Assembly: GCA_035461765.1 (NCBI GenBank)
Contig: DATHUY010000126.1
Span: 1 to 48,593, forward strand
From: Longimicrobiales bacterium
GTDB lineage: Bacteria > Gemmatimonadota > Gemmatimonadetes > Longimicrobiales > RSA9
Length of the DNA stretch: 48,593 nucleotides
Direction of reading: 5' to 3'
In this document: positions 32,642 to 40,459 of the stretch, piece after piece
Layout of the letters: each line of letters begins with the position of its first letter
Numbering within the stretch: the first letter of the stretch is position 1
Made by a program: the position numbers and the translations under genes
Notes under the pieces: model-generated
Told to the model about the DNA's origin: nothing
Databases searched by the model: none
The model's input: only the letters and a program-made list of their open reading frames with translations

Positions 32642-33193
32642 CTACGATTCGATCTCGCGCATCACATCCGCCCGTTCCCGCTCCGGCCAGGTGGCAAAGG
32701 GACGGAGGGCGAGGCTGCTGTTGGAAAAGCGCGGCTCACCGGTGATCTCGCGTCCGGCCCAGTCCGGCCGTCCGCGATCGACGCTGGAGTCCCACGCGGC
32801 GCGCGTCCCTCCTTCGGGGAGCTCGACCTCGGCCAGCACCAGCCCTGCGTTGCCGCCCTCGAACTGATCGACCTCCCATACCAGCTTCCCGATGCAGAGG
32901 GTGCTGCGCGTCTTTTCGACTGGCGTACCGGTGAAGAGACGCGCGTCGAGTATAGCGCGCGCGGCCACCGGATCAATGGCGCACTCTATTTCCGTCCGCG
33001 CACCACGCTCCGCTGGTCCCTTGACCGTCAGCACGGCGCGCTCTGCGCCGAGACGTATGCGCACCGTCCGTTCCGGTTCGGCGGCCAGGTACGCCTGCAC
33101 GAGATGCTCGCGCGTGGCGTCAGCCGCAACGGCTGCCCACGACCGCACCCGAACCAGAAAGCGCCGTTCCGTTTCAGTCGACATCCCGCTCAT
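32642..33193 (-). CDS. CYTH-domain protein (triphosphate tunnel metalloenzyme family)
   Basis: 183 residues. The family signature E-x-E-R-R-F-L-V is at the N-terminus (TETERRFLVRV), followed by a tunnel-strand series: RTVRIRLGAERAVLTVKG, RTEIECAIDP, EKTRSTLCIGKLVWEVDQFEG, GLVLAEVELPEGG. Members hydrolyse or bind triphosphates such as inorganic tripolyphosphate, or act as class IV adenylate cyclases; the ExExR form resembles bacterial tripolyphosphatase-like proteins. The start is taken at the ATG that overlaps the stop of the preceding tiny ORF (ATGA); a second ATG lies 3 codons in. The long open frame upstream is shadow of the kinase gene. Confidence 0.88.
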   Translation of the reverse strand: MSGMSTETERRFLVRVRSWAAVAADATREHLVQAYLAAEPERTVRIRLGAERAVLTVKGPAERGARTEIECAIDPVAARAILDARLFTGTPVEKTRSTLCIGKLVWEVDQFEGGNAGLVLAEVELPEGGTRAAWDSSVDRGRPDWAGREITGEPRFSNSSLALRPFATWPERERADVMREIES

Positions 33194-33273
33194 CGGACGA
33201 TATCCATGTCGTAGCGCTCCCCGGTCAGGATCGCACCCACCTCTACATCGTCTCCCGTGATAAACTGCCACAT
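33190..33273 (-). CDS. Possible 27-residue protein between histidine kinase and CYTH genes
   Basis: An ATG 3 bases after the kinase stop opens a 27-codon frame (begins MWQFITGDDVEVGAILTG, ends DMDIVR) whose TGA overlaps the CYTH start by 4 bases. TGAGGT abuts the ATG, a ribosome site that is too close to be ideal. It fills the whole gap exactly, with couplings on both sides like those of neighbouring real genes. It is acidic with no membrane segment. No similarity is recognised; it could be a real small protein, a translational coupler or chance. Confidence 0.5.
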   Translation of the reverse strand: MWQFITGDDVEVGAILTGERYDMDIVR

Positions 33274-33276
33274 ACC

Positions 33277-34500
33277 TCAGTCGCTGGCGGTCGAGGGCGC
33301 GCGCGGGAGCGTCACCGTGAACGTCGACCCCTCCCCCAGCGTACTCGCGGCCGTCAGCTCGCCACCCATGCCGCGCGCCAGGTCGCGGCTGATCGCGAGC
33401 CCGAGGCCTGCCCCTTCGTGTGCCGAGCTGTGTGTGCGCCCCACCTGCACGAACGGCTCGAAGATCGTGTTCAGATTCTCCGACGGTATCCCAATCCCCG
33501 TGTCCGTCACCTCGACGCTCGCCACCGTGCGGTTGACCCGGCACGCTATCGTGATGCGGCCGCCGGTCGGCGTGAACTTGATGGCGTTGGTCAACAGGTT
33601 GAGCAGGATCTGCTCGGTCTTGGCGCGATCCACGTAAACCAGCGAGCGCACATCCTTCGGCCACTCCGTCGCGAGTGTCTTCGCGGCCGCCAGTGGCTCG
33701 ACCATGTCGTGCACCGCATGCAGGATCTCGCTCAGCGGCACGTACTCCAGGTCGTACGTGAGATGACCCGCCTCGATTCTGCTGAAGTTGAGCAGGTCAT
33801 TGATGATGCCCAGCAGATGCTGCTGACTTCGGCGGATCCGCTTGAGATCATCGATCTGCTGCTCCGTCACAGGCCCGCGGATGCCGAGCGAGATCAGATC
33901 GACATATCCGCCGATCGCGTTCAACGGCGTACGGAGCTCGTGCGACATCGTCGCCAGGAACTCGGCCCGTGCCCGGTTCGCGGCCTCGGCTTCCGCGATG
34001 CGGCGGGCATCCTCTACCGCGCGCATCTCCGCAGCGCGGCGTTCCGTGAGGTCCCGCGTAACCTTCGCGAAGCCGACCAGCTCGCCATTCGGGCCGCGCA
34101 GCGCGGTGATGACGACATTCGCCCAGAACCGGCTCCCGTCCTTGCGCAGGCGCCAGCCCTCCTCCTCGAAGCGACCCTCCGCTGCTGCGACCCTGAGCTC
34201 GTAGGCGGGGTGTCCCTCATCGATCTTTGCCTGCGGATAGAAGATCGAGAAATGCTTCCCGATGATCTCCTCTGCAGTGTACCCCTTGAATCGCTGAGCG
34301 CCGGGGTTCCACGTGAGAACGCGCCCGCTCGGGTCGAGGGCAAAGATCGCATAGTCCCTGACGCTCTCCACCAGCAGGCGGTAGAGAGCGACCGACTCCT
34401 CCTGTGCGGATTCGTCCGGCGCACTCGACGCGGGGGCATCGCGGGCGTCCGGTTTCCCCGTGGTATCCGGGAGGCTGTTTCCTCCCTCAGCCTCTTTCAT
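33277..34500 (-). CDS. PAS-domain sensor histidine kinase
   Basis: 407 residues, no membrane segment, so cytoplasmic. A single PAS domain spans about 38-155 (YRLLVESVRDYAIFALDPSGR, WNPGAQRFKGYTAEEIIGKHF, and PAC-type LVGFAKVTRDLTERRAAE). The HisKA box is SHELRTPLN with phospho-acceptor H187. The ATPase domain shows N305 in NLLTNAIKF, DTGIGIP at 333 and GAGLGLAI at 363-370. The Y-A-I-F-A-L-D PAS subtype is common in kinases that sense redox or light through a bound ligand, but no cofactor residue can be named. There is no response regulator next to it, so its partner lies elsewhere; downstream are the tiny ORF, CYTH and DUF4287 genes. Confidence 0.93.
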   Translation of the reverse strand: MKEAEGGNSLPDTTGKPDARDAPASSAPDESAQEESVALYRLLVESVRDYAIFALDPSGRVLTWNPGAQRFKGYTAEEIIGKHFSIFYPQAKIDEGHPAYELRVAAAEGRFEEEGWRLRKDGSRFWANVVITALRGPNGELVGFAKVTRDLTERRAAEMRAVEDARRIAEAEAANRARAEFLATMSHELRTPLNAIGGYVDLISLGIRGPVTEQQIDDLKRIRRSQQHLLGIINDLLNFSRIEAGHLTYDLEYVPLSEILHAVHDMVEPLAAAKTLATEWPKDVRSLVYVDRAKTEQILLNLLTNAIKFTPTGGRITIACRVNRTVASVEVTDTGIGIPSENLNTIFEPFVQVGRTHSSAHEGAGLGLAISRDLARGMGGELTAASTLGEGSTFTVTLPRAPSTASD

Positions 34501-34750
34501 TGCCTTCGCGTCTCATTGGCTCCGTGCAGTTCCCGGCTGCCGGACCGGTCGGCGGCCATACTGCAAGTGCGATTCGTCGCCCGCAATGATCCGGCAGGAA
34601 CACGCGCCGCCGCGGGGCCCGCGACCGCCAGCGTGGCGAGTCCGGGAATGGGACTGACGGGTCAATACGGCGGGTTGGAACTGCCCGCCCCCGTCCGATT
34701 CCCGCACTCCGCGTGCCGTAAACATCGGATACAGGGCTCCATGCCCGCCC

Positions 34751-34784
34751 CCGGGGCCGGCCGGCCAGCCGGCCGCGGCCCCGG
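34751..34784 (-). terminator. Very GC-rich hairpin downstream of the CPBP protease gene
   Basis: CCGGGGCC pairs with GGCCCCGG and GGCCGGC with GCCGGCC, interrupted by a 2-base bulge, around a CA loop centre: 15 bp in total. It sits 7 bases past the stop on the minus strand. No T tract follows. The remaining 250 bases up to the kinase gene contain nothing recognised. Confidence 0.55.
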
Positions 34785-34790
34785 CGCGCC

Positions 34791-35612
34791 TCAGGCCACC
34801 GGCCGCTCCGTGACGCCCGGATGGGGTGAGGTCGCAGGACGGACATCGCCGGCGACAGCCGTCAGTACGCGCCGCCAGCCGAGCACACCCAGTGCAAGGA
34901 GGACCAGTCCGCTCAACGCGTTGGTCGTCGCGCCGGCTGTGTACTCGGTGCCCATGCGGGAAGCGATCGCCTCCGCGCCGATCATGCTCCCGTTCCAGGC
35001 GCAGTGCATGAGCACAGCGGGCCAGATCGAGCGGAATACGTGGACGGCGAGCCCCGCCGCGAGTCCGAGCGTGAGTGAAATGCCGAGGATCGACCAGTGC
35101 GGCACGCCGACATGCAGGCTCATGAACAGGATGGCGGACGCCGCAATGGCCACGGGCACGCCGTAGCGTCTCTCCAGCAGGCGCTGGACATGGCCGCGGA
35201 AGGAAAACTCCTCGACCAGCGGGATGGCGAACGCGATGAGAAGCGTCAGGGCCACCCAGCCGATAGTGGTTTCACGATAGGGCCGCAGCATGTCATACCA
35301 TTCCGGGATGTCAGCCGCGTCCAGGTCCGGCGCAATGAGGCTGGCGAAGGAGCCGATCGCGAGCAGCAGCAGGATGGTGGCGGCGCAGCTCAGCAGTACC
35401 CAGCGGAGTGCCGCGTTCGGCGGCCGCACACGCAGCCTTGCCAGCCGCTCCCGGCGGTGGCGGCCAGGGCGCGTGGACCACACATAGAATGCCGCGGCCA
35501 GCACGAGCACCCACACCAGACCGGCCACCGGGGGCAGCGCCGCCAGGCCGAACATCGCCGTCAGGTTGAATGCGATGACGGTCAGAACGGCGCCGGCGAT
35601 GCGGAGAATCAC
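34791..35612 (-). CDS. CPBP-family intramembrane glutamic endopeptidase
   Basis: 273 residues from a GTG start 1 base after the upstream lipoprotein stop. About seven hydrophobic segments are visible. The CPBP (Abi/CAAX protease-like) motifs are present: EEFSFRGHVQRLL (E-E-x3-R), FMSLHVGVPHW (F-x3-H) and LMHCAWNG (H-x3-N/G). The active site lies in the membrane. Bacterial members process or protect against peptides, or act in membrane protein turnover; the role here is unknown. The close spacing to a small lipoprotein gene suggests co-expression, possibly as substrate or partner. Confidence 0.88.
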   Translation of the reverse strand: MILRIAGAVLTVIAFNLTAMFGLAALPPVAGLVWVLVLAAAFYVWSTRPGRHRRERLARLRVRPPNAALRWVLLSCAATILLLLAIGSFASLIAPDLDAADIPEWYDMLRPYRETTIGWVALTLLIAFAIPLVEEFSFRGHVQRLLERRYGVPVAIAASAILFMSLHVGVPHWSILGISLTLGLAAGLAVHVFRSIWPAVLMHCAWNGSMIGAEAIASRMGTEYTAGATTNALSGLVLLALGVLGWRRVLTAVAGDVRPATSPHPGVTERPVA

Positions 35613-35613
35613 G

Positions 35614-36072
35614 TCAGGACTTCGTCACGGGTCCAATCCACGGAATGCTGCCATCGATCGGCTGACGCAGCTCGAAAACCGCCCTGTCGCGCGTGCGGCA
35701 GTACCACTGCTCCGGACCGGGCGTGCCGAAGTCGCCCTTCGCGATGGGATACATGACATGCGATACGACGGTGCTGCCATTCACAAATGCGATGAGCGTA
35801 GCATCACTGCCGGTCTCGAGGCCCGTCTCGCGTGCTGCCGGCCAGTCCACCCCGATCACGGAGTCGACGCGCTCGTACGTGTTGCCGGGCCGGAATATGC
35901 ACACGCGGTCCCAATCACCCTGGACGAGGCGCCCGAGATCCGCACCGGATGGTGAAGTAGCGAGTGCCTGCTCGATCGTGAACACGAGTGACTCGTTCGA
36001 TTGCGACGCGCATGCGGTGCTCAATCCGAGGAGCAGGGTCAGTCCCGTGATGCCGCGGCCGATGATGTTCAC
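35614..36072 (-). CDS. Small lipoprotein of unknown function
   Basis: 152 residues from a GTG start preceded by a strong GGAGGAGGG site. Signal (GITGLTLLLGLSTAC) with the lipidated Cys at residue 21. The mature part has WDRVCIFRPGNTYERV, TLIAFVNGSTVVSHVMYPI and EQWYCRTRDRAVFELRQ, with two further Cys that may pair. I do not recognise the family. It is followed by the CPBP protease with a 1-base gap and is divergent from a retropepsin-like lipoprotein. Confidence 0.75.
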   Translation of the reverse strand: MNIIGRGITGLTLLLGLSTACASQSNESLVFTIEQALATSPSGADLGRLVQGDWDRVCIFRPGNTYERVDSVIGVDWPAARETGLETGSDATLIAFVNGSTVVSHVMYPIAKGDFGTPGPEQWYCRTRDRAVFELRQPIDGSIPWIGPVTKS

Positions 36073-36202
36073 TGTCCCTCCTCCATTGGACTACACTGTC
36101 ACTGCCGGTATCTGCAGTACACCGGGCAGGCGTGAGCCGTTTCGCAGCGCTGGATCGTTCATTGCACGATGCCGCCCATCAGCACAAAACGGGAGCCTGG
36201 AC

Positions 36203-36691
36203 GTGATACGATTTCTGCCCTGTCTGTTCATCCTCAGCGCATGCGTCGATACCGCGCCCGACCGCGTGGAGTTCGCCGCCGACTCCGCAGCAGGCGAAAT
36301 CGCTTTCGAGCTCGCCGGTCCCGGCGGCGCAGCACTGCTGGTCCCGGTCCATCTCAATGGTCAGGGACCCTTCCAGTTCATACTGGATACGGGGGCCACG
36401 GTCACGTGTGTCGATGACGCACTCGCAGCGCAGCTCGCACTTCAGGACGTGCGCGGCGTCATCGGCACTGCGGCCGGCGTCGGCGGACAGGGAGGCGTAC
36501 GACTGGTATCGGTGGACTCGCTGCGCATCGGATCCGTGCGTGCCCACGAGCTGCAGGCATGTGTCGTCGACCTCGAACACCTCGCCGGCATGGGCCTGGA
36601 CCTCGACGGCCTGATCGGGCTGAACGTGCTGAAGGAGTTCCTCGTAACGATCGATTTCGAGCGCCAGATCGTCACACTCACCCGACCATGA
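36203..36691 (+). CDS. Retropepsin-like aspartic protease lipoprotein
   Basis: 162 residues from a GTG start with GGGAG about 9 bases upstream; the longer open frame to the left is not coding-like. A lipoprotein signal (FLPCLFILSAC) anchors it, with the lipidated Cys at residue 14. The protease core shows VHLNGQGPFQFILDTGAT with the catalytic D-T-G, then VDSLRIGSVRAHELQACVV and the flap-side LDGLIGLNVLKEFLVTIDF, matching TIGR02281-like or aspartyl_protease_2 single-domain enzymes that act as dimers. It would work in the periplasm. The substrate is unknown. Confidence 0.85.
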   Translation: MIRFLPCLFILSACVDTAPDRVEFAADSAAGEIAFELAGPGGAALLVPVHLNGQGPFQFILDTGATVTCVDDALAAQLALQDVRGVIGTAAGVGGQGGVRLVSVDSLRIGSVRAHELQACVVDLEHLAGMGLDLDGLIGLNVLKEFLVTIDFERQIVTLTRP

Positions 36692-36696
36692 CAGCG

Positions 36697-36721
36697 GCAT
36701 GCATGGTGGCGCACTGCATGC
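36697..36721 (+). terminator. Hairpin after the retropepsin-like gene
   Basis: GCATGCA and TGCATGC pair over 7 bp with an 11-base loop, starting 5 bases after the stop codon, between convergent genes. No T tract. Confidence 0.4.
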
Positions 36722-36760
36722 TGGCGACAGCTGCACTGCGTGCGTGCAGGTCGGAGTGAA

Positions 36761-37000
36761 TCAGTCGGTCTCCGAGCTGCCGGTATCGTCCGAGCCCAGG
36801 AGCTCGGACGCCGCCTCGTAATGCGTCTCAGGAACGAGCAACGTCACGCCCTGCGTCGTCGGCCCGGCGAAGCCGGGGCCGAACGCCCCGGTAAGCGGAC
36901 CCTTCAGCATGACGGGTATGCCCGAATGCTCGATCATCTGTTTGTCCAGCTCGGCCAGGAAGAGCGCCGCGTATTCCTTTAATGCTACCCACTCGCTCAT
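36761..37000 (-). CDS. DUF2007-type small protein
   Basis: 79 residues. EYAALFLAELDKQMIEHSGIPVML, GPTTQGVTLLVPETHYEAASELL fit the DUF2007 (putative signal-transducing protein) fold: a short alpha/beta domain with the conserved AELxxxxLEAxGIPxxL and VLVPxxxxxxAxxxL patterns. The acidic C-terminal tail (SDDTGSSETD) is disordered-looking. AAGGA precedes the ATG. It follows exbD by 9 bases and is probably co-transcribed with it. Confidence 0.82.
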   Translation of the reverse strand: MSEWVALKEYAALFLAELDKQMIEHSGIPVMLKGPLTGAFGPGFAGPTTQGVTLLVPETHYEAASELLGSDDTGSSETD

Positions 37001-37009
37001 GATGTCCTT

Positions 37010-37423
37010 TCAGCGCTGCGTCTGCAGCGAAATCCGTTCAGCGCCCGACGCCTGAAGTGCGTCGAGCACGTCGATCATGAAACGGTACGGCGCGTCGGGG
37101 TGCGTGCGCAGTGCGGCAATGAGGTTCGGATTCTGACGGAGCTCCAGCCGCCAGAGCGCCTCCACATCGGATGCGCGCAGCAGCTGCACCTGGGGACTCG
37201 TGCCGCGCTGCAGCTCGATCATGCCGTCGGCCCGCACGTTGAAGAACGCAATGTTCTCCGCGGCAACGTCCTGCGGCCCCGGATCAGGCAGCACGACCTG
37301 TAATCCCCTCTCCTCATCGAATACGGTTGTGACGAGGAAGAAAACCAGGAGCAGGAAGGCGATGTCCGCCATGGACGATGTGGGCACCTCAGCGCGCGTG
37401 GCTACTCGGGTCCGGAGAATCAT
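37010..37423 (-). CDS. exbD: ExbD/TolR-family biopolymer transport protein
   Basis: 137 residues. AGGAGG lies 7 bases before the ATG; upstream open frame is ignored. A short cytoplasmic stretch leads into a single membrane helix containing the conserved Asp (SSMADIAFLLLVFFLVTTVF, D20), which carries protons in the motor. A periplasmic domain follows (FNVRADGMIELQRG, LIAALRTHPDAPYRFMIDVLDALQASGAERISL). ExbB, its usual partner, is not adjacent, so it either uses a remote ExbB or serves as an extra copy. It could energise TonB receptors such as the one at 27-30 kb. Confidence 0.9.
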   Translation of the reverse strand: MILRTRVATRAEVPTSSMADIAFLLLVFFLVTTVFDEERGLQVVLPDPGPQDVAAENIAFFNVRADGMIELQRGTSPQVQLLRASDVEALWRLELRQNPNLIAALRTHPDAPYRFMIDVLDALQASGAERISLQTQR

Positions 37424-37767
37424 CGCGGCCTCCTGGGAAGAAAGGATTGCTGGATCGTACATCCGTGACCGCCGCGAATGTTCCGCCTTCGTTCGCGGCC
37501 GGAGGAACAGGACGATCGCGTGCGTGACGCGGTGAAGGGGACGCCAGCGGCACAGGATACGCGCAGGGCCATTGCGGCCTCCCGGGCAGGGATTCACAGT
37601 ATGCGGGCGACACCCTGGCGGCCGCAATCATTCACTGGCTCCGCCTGCCCGGGAAGGTCCGGCCACTGGCGCTCCGCCGTTCGCCGGCGTGAGCGGCGCA
37701 CCGTTTGCAATCGCTGCCTGCACCGGGCGAAGACCCGGCGGACCCGCACCCCGATACCGGACCGTCC
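37424..37767. other. 344-base divergent gap with two interleaved inverted repeats
   Basis: No gene was seen. ATTGCGGCC (37571-37579) pairs perfectly with 37620-37628, and the directly following TCCCGGGCAGG (37580-37590) pairs perfectly with 37644-37654. The order A-B-A'-B' is that of a pseudoknot, although with no linker between A and B both stems could not form in full. It lies in the presumed leader of the ABC1 kinase gene and upstream of exbD. Confidence 0.5.
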
Positions 37768-39450
37768 ATGCCGATCTCTCTGAAGCCGAAGCACCTGGGC
37801 CGCTACACCGACCTGGCGCGTCTGCTCGTGAAATACGGGCGCCGTGACCTCGTGGAGGGATCAGGCCTCGAGGAGGCGCTGCCGAAGGAGGAGCGACCGT
37901 CGCGGACGGCGCACGCCCGGGAAAAGGAGGACCCGGATGCGGCGGCGCTGGCTGACGACCTCGAGAAGCTCGGGCCGACCTACATCAAGCTCGGCCAGCT
38001 GCTCTCCACGCGCGCGGACATCCTGCCGATCACGTACATGGAAGCGCTGGCGCGGCTGCAGGACAAGGTGGAGCCGTTCCCGTCGCCGATCGCCGAGCAG
38101 ATCATACAGGACGAGCTCGGGGTGCGCATGTCCAAGCTCTTCGAGACGTTCGAGTCCGAGCCGATCGCGGCCGCATCGCTCGGCCAGGTGCACCGCGCCA
38201 CGCTGCGCGATGGCCGGCCCGTCGCGATCAAGGTACAGCGACCGGACATCCGTGAACGCATAATGGCCGATCTGGAGGCTTTGAACGAGATCGCTGTGTT
38301 CGTCGATGAGCACACCGAGATGGGCCGACGCTACGGCCTCGCGGGCATGCTCGGCGAGTTCCGCGCTTCGCTCCTGCGCGAGCTCGACTACATGCGCGAG
38401 GCACAGAACCTCGGCGTGTTCCGCGAGAACATGCGCGAGTACGACCGCATCGTCATTCCCGCCCCGATCATGGACTACACGACATCGCGCGTGCTGACCA
38501 TGGAATGGGTGGAGGGTGAGAAGGTCACCGACATCCCGCCCGTTCGCCTGATCGAGCTGGATGGTGCCGCACTGGGTGACGTGCTGTTCGAGGCGTACCT
38601 GAAGCAGATCCTCGTCGATGGCATCTTCCACGCCGACCCGCACCCCGGCAACGTCTTCCTGACCGATGATGACCGCATCGCACTGATCGATCTGGGCATG
38701 GTCGGTTACGTGACGGAGTCAATGCAGGAGAAGCTGCTCAAGCTGCTGATCGCGATCAGCGACGGCAAAGGTGAGGAGGCAGCGAGCACGGCTGCGTCCA
38801 TGGGCGAGCGTCTGGAGGATTTCAATCGCCAGAAGTACACGCGCGAGATCTCGAACCTGGTCGCGATGCACCGTGACTCGACCATGGGCGACATGGATGT
38901 CGGTCGCGTGGTCGTGGAGATCACGCGCATCTCCGGCGAGAACGGCGCGCGCCAGCCGGTCGAGCTGACGATGCTCGGCAAGACTCTGCTCAACCTCGAC
39001 CGCGTCGCCACCACGCTGGCACCGGACTTCGATGTCAACGAGGCGATTCGCAGCAAGGCCGGATCGCTCATGCGGCGCCGCATGCTGCGGCAGATGTCGC
39101 CGACACAGGCGCTCGCCGGTGCACTCGAGCTGAACGAGTTCGTACAGGAGCTGCCCGGCCGGCTCAACCGGCTGATGGATCGCGTCGCCGACAATCGCAT
39201 CCGGATCAAGGTGGATGCGATCGACGAGACGGAGCTCATCAGCGGCATGCAGAAGATCGCCAACCGCATCACCACCGGACTCATCCTCGCCGCTCTCATC
39301 ATCGGCGCGGCCATGCTGATGCGGGTACCAACCGCATTCACGATCCTCGGCTATCCCGGATTCGCCATCCTGCTGTTCGTGGGTGCGGTGGTGGGCGGGC
39401 TGCTGCTCGTGTACGACATCGTCGAGCACGACAGGAAAGGGCGGCAGTAA
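37768..39450 (+). CDS. ABC1/UbiB-family atypical kinase
   Basis: 560 residues. The start is set at MPISLKPKHLGRYTDLA, as in homologues, without a clear ribosome site. Family motifs: LGPTYIKLGQLLSTRADILP (KxGQ motif of the N-terminal extension), AAASLGQVHRATLRDGRPVAIKVQRP (Ala-rich loop and catalytic Lys), LDYMREAQNLGVFREN, GIFHADPHPGNVFLTDDDRIALIDLGMVG (catalytic H-x-D-x2-P-x-N and D-L-G). Two hydrophobic helices close the C-terminus (TGLILAALIIGAAML, GFAILLFVGAVVGGLLLVYDI). Members support ubiquinone or other isoprenoid-lipid metabolism and are ATPases rather than protein kinases. The stop is 3 bases from the convergent gene end. Confidence 0.92.
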   Translation: MPISLKPKHLGRYTDLARLLVKYGRRDLVEGSGLEEALPKEERPSRTAHAREKEDPDAAALADDLEKLGPTYIKLGQLLSTRADILPITYMEALARLQDKVEPFPSPIAEQIIQDELGVRMSKLFETFESEPIAAASLGQVHRATLRDGRPVAIKVQRPDIRERIMADLEALNEIAVFVDEHTEMGRRYGLAGMLGEFRASLLRELDYMREAQNLGVFRENMREYDRIVIPAPIMDYTTSRVLTMEWVEGEKVTDIPPVRLIELDGAALGDVLFEAYLKQILVDGIFHADPHPGNVFLTDDDRIALIDLGMVGYVTESMQEKLLKLLIAISDGKGEEAASTAASMGERLEDFNRQKYTREISNLVAMHRDSTMGDMDVGRVVVEITRISGENGARQPVELTMLGKTLLNLDRVATTLAPDFDVNEAIRSKAGSLMRRRMLRQMSPTQALAGALELNEFVQELPGRLNRLMDRVADNRIRIKVDAIDETELISGMQKIANRITTGLILAALIIGAAMLMRVPTAFTILGYPGFAILLFVGAVVGGLLLVYDIVEHDRKGRQ

Positions 39451-39453
39451 GCG

Positions 39454-40449
39454 TCAGTCGGGCCGACCGCGCAGGCGCTCGAGCGCGGCGCTGATCCGAC
39501 GCGACAGCAGCAGGTCGTCGGAGATGGCGGCGATCCTCTCCGCATCCCGCCACGCACTTTCCAGCGATGCCAGCTCGCCCTCCAGCGCGCCGCGCTCCAC
39601 ATCCTCATGCACCGCCATCTCGATGGCCAGGCGTATCGCCCCGGGGCGCAGCACGATCGGCACCGGTTCACGCACGCCCGGCACATGTGCGGCGCGCTCC
39701 AGGAACGCCGCTGGCGATCCGTCGCGCTCGATCTGTGACACCGCGTCACTGACCACTCTCTTCGACCCACCGAATCGATTCATCGCAGGCAGCAACGCAC
39801 TCGACGCCCGGTACGCCGCGTCGCCGTGCAGAGCGATTGTCGTACGGCCGTGCGGCACGAGCAGCTCCCAGGGATGGTCCGCTGACTGGCCGAGACGCAC
39901 TCCCCGCAGGTCCCTGCGCGGCACGTCCACCAGCCGGCCGTCATTCCCCGGGATGCGTGCGATGATGGTGTTTGGACTGCCGTGAATGAGATGACTCGAG
40001 AGGCGCGAGAAGCCGCCCATGAACATGAATGTCAGCATGCCCGACGAGACGCCGCCCGCGACGCCGGCACCGAGCACGCCGAGGCCTGCACCCGTACGCA
40101 GCACGGCACGGCGGAGGCGGCGGCCGAACTGATCCCCGTAGCGCCACGCGGCGAACTCGGGTCGCTGCGGCTCGCCGATCCGCACCAGCTCGAGGCCGGA
40201 CTTCAGGCGGGCGAGTCCCACGTTCGGTGTCGACACCCGCAGTCGCGTGGCGCGGTACTGCTCCTCGCACCACTCGATGGCTTCCCACCGCTCCTCGAGC
40301 GGGCTCAGGTTCCAGCGCTCGCACGACCGGCACACGACCCACAGCCGACCCTTCCCTGCGTCGAACGCCAGCCGGCGGCCCACGGGGAATATCTCGATGA
40401 CGTCGTTCCGGCCGAGCGGCGAGTTGCAGAAGATGCACGCGGAATACAC
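39454..40449 (-). CDS. Uncharacterised protein with N-terminal C-x2-C pairs
   Basis: 331 residues from a GTG start fixed by the Cys pair right after it. The N-terminal region has CIFCNSPLG and VVCRSCERWNLSP, a treble-clef or zinc-ribbon-like arrangement, then WEAIEWCEEQY. A Gly-rich hydrophobic segment (TGAGLGVLGAGVAGGVSS) could be a membrane hairpin. The C-terminal half is predicted helical (AAFLERAAHVPGVREPV, GALEGELASLESAWRDAERIAAISDDLLLSRR). No family is recognised. It starts 10 bases after the preceding 195-residue protein gene and is the last gene of the minus-strand run that begins with the Rnf cluster. Confidence 0.8.
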   Translation of the reverse strand: MYSACIFCNSPLGRNDVIEIFPVGRRLAFDAGKGRLWVVCRSCERWNLSPLEERWEAIEWCEEQYRATRLRVSTPNVGLARLKSGLELVRIGEPQRPEFAAWRYGDQFGRRLRRAVLRTGAGLGVLGAGVAGGVSSGMLTFMFMGGFSRLSSHLIHGSPNTIIARIPGNDGRLVDVPRRDLRGVRLGQSADHPWELLVPHGRTTIALHGDAAYRASSALLPAMNRFGGSKRVVSDAVSQIERDGSPAAFLERAAHVPGVREPVPIVLRPGAIRLAIEMAVHEDVERGALEGELASLESAWRDAERIAAISDDLLLSRRISAALERLRGRPD

Positions 40450-40459
40450 GCGGACCGGC

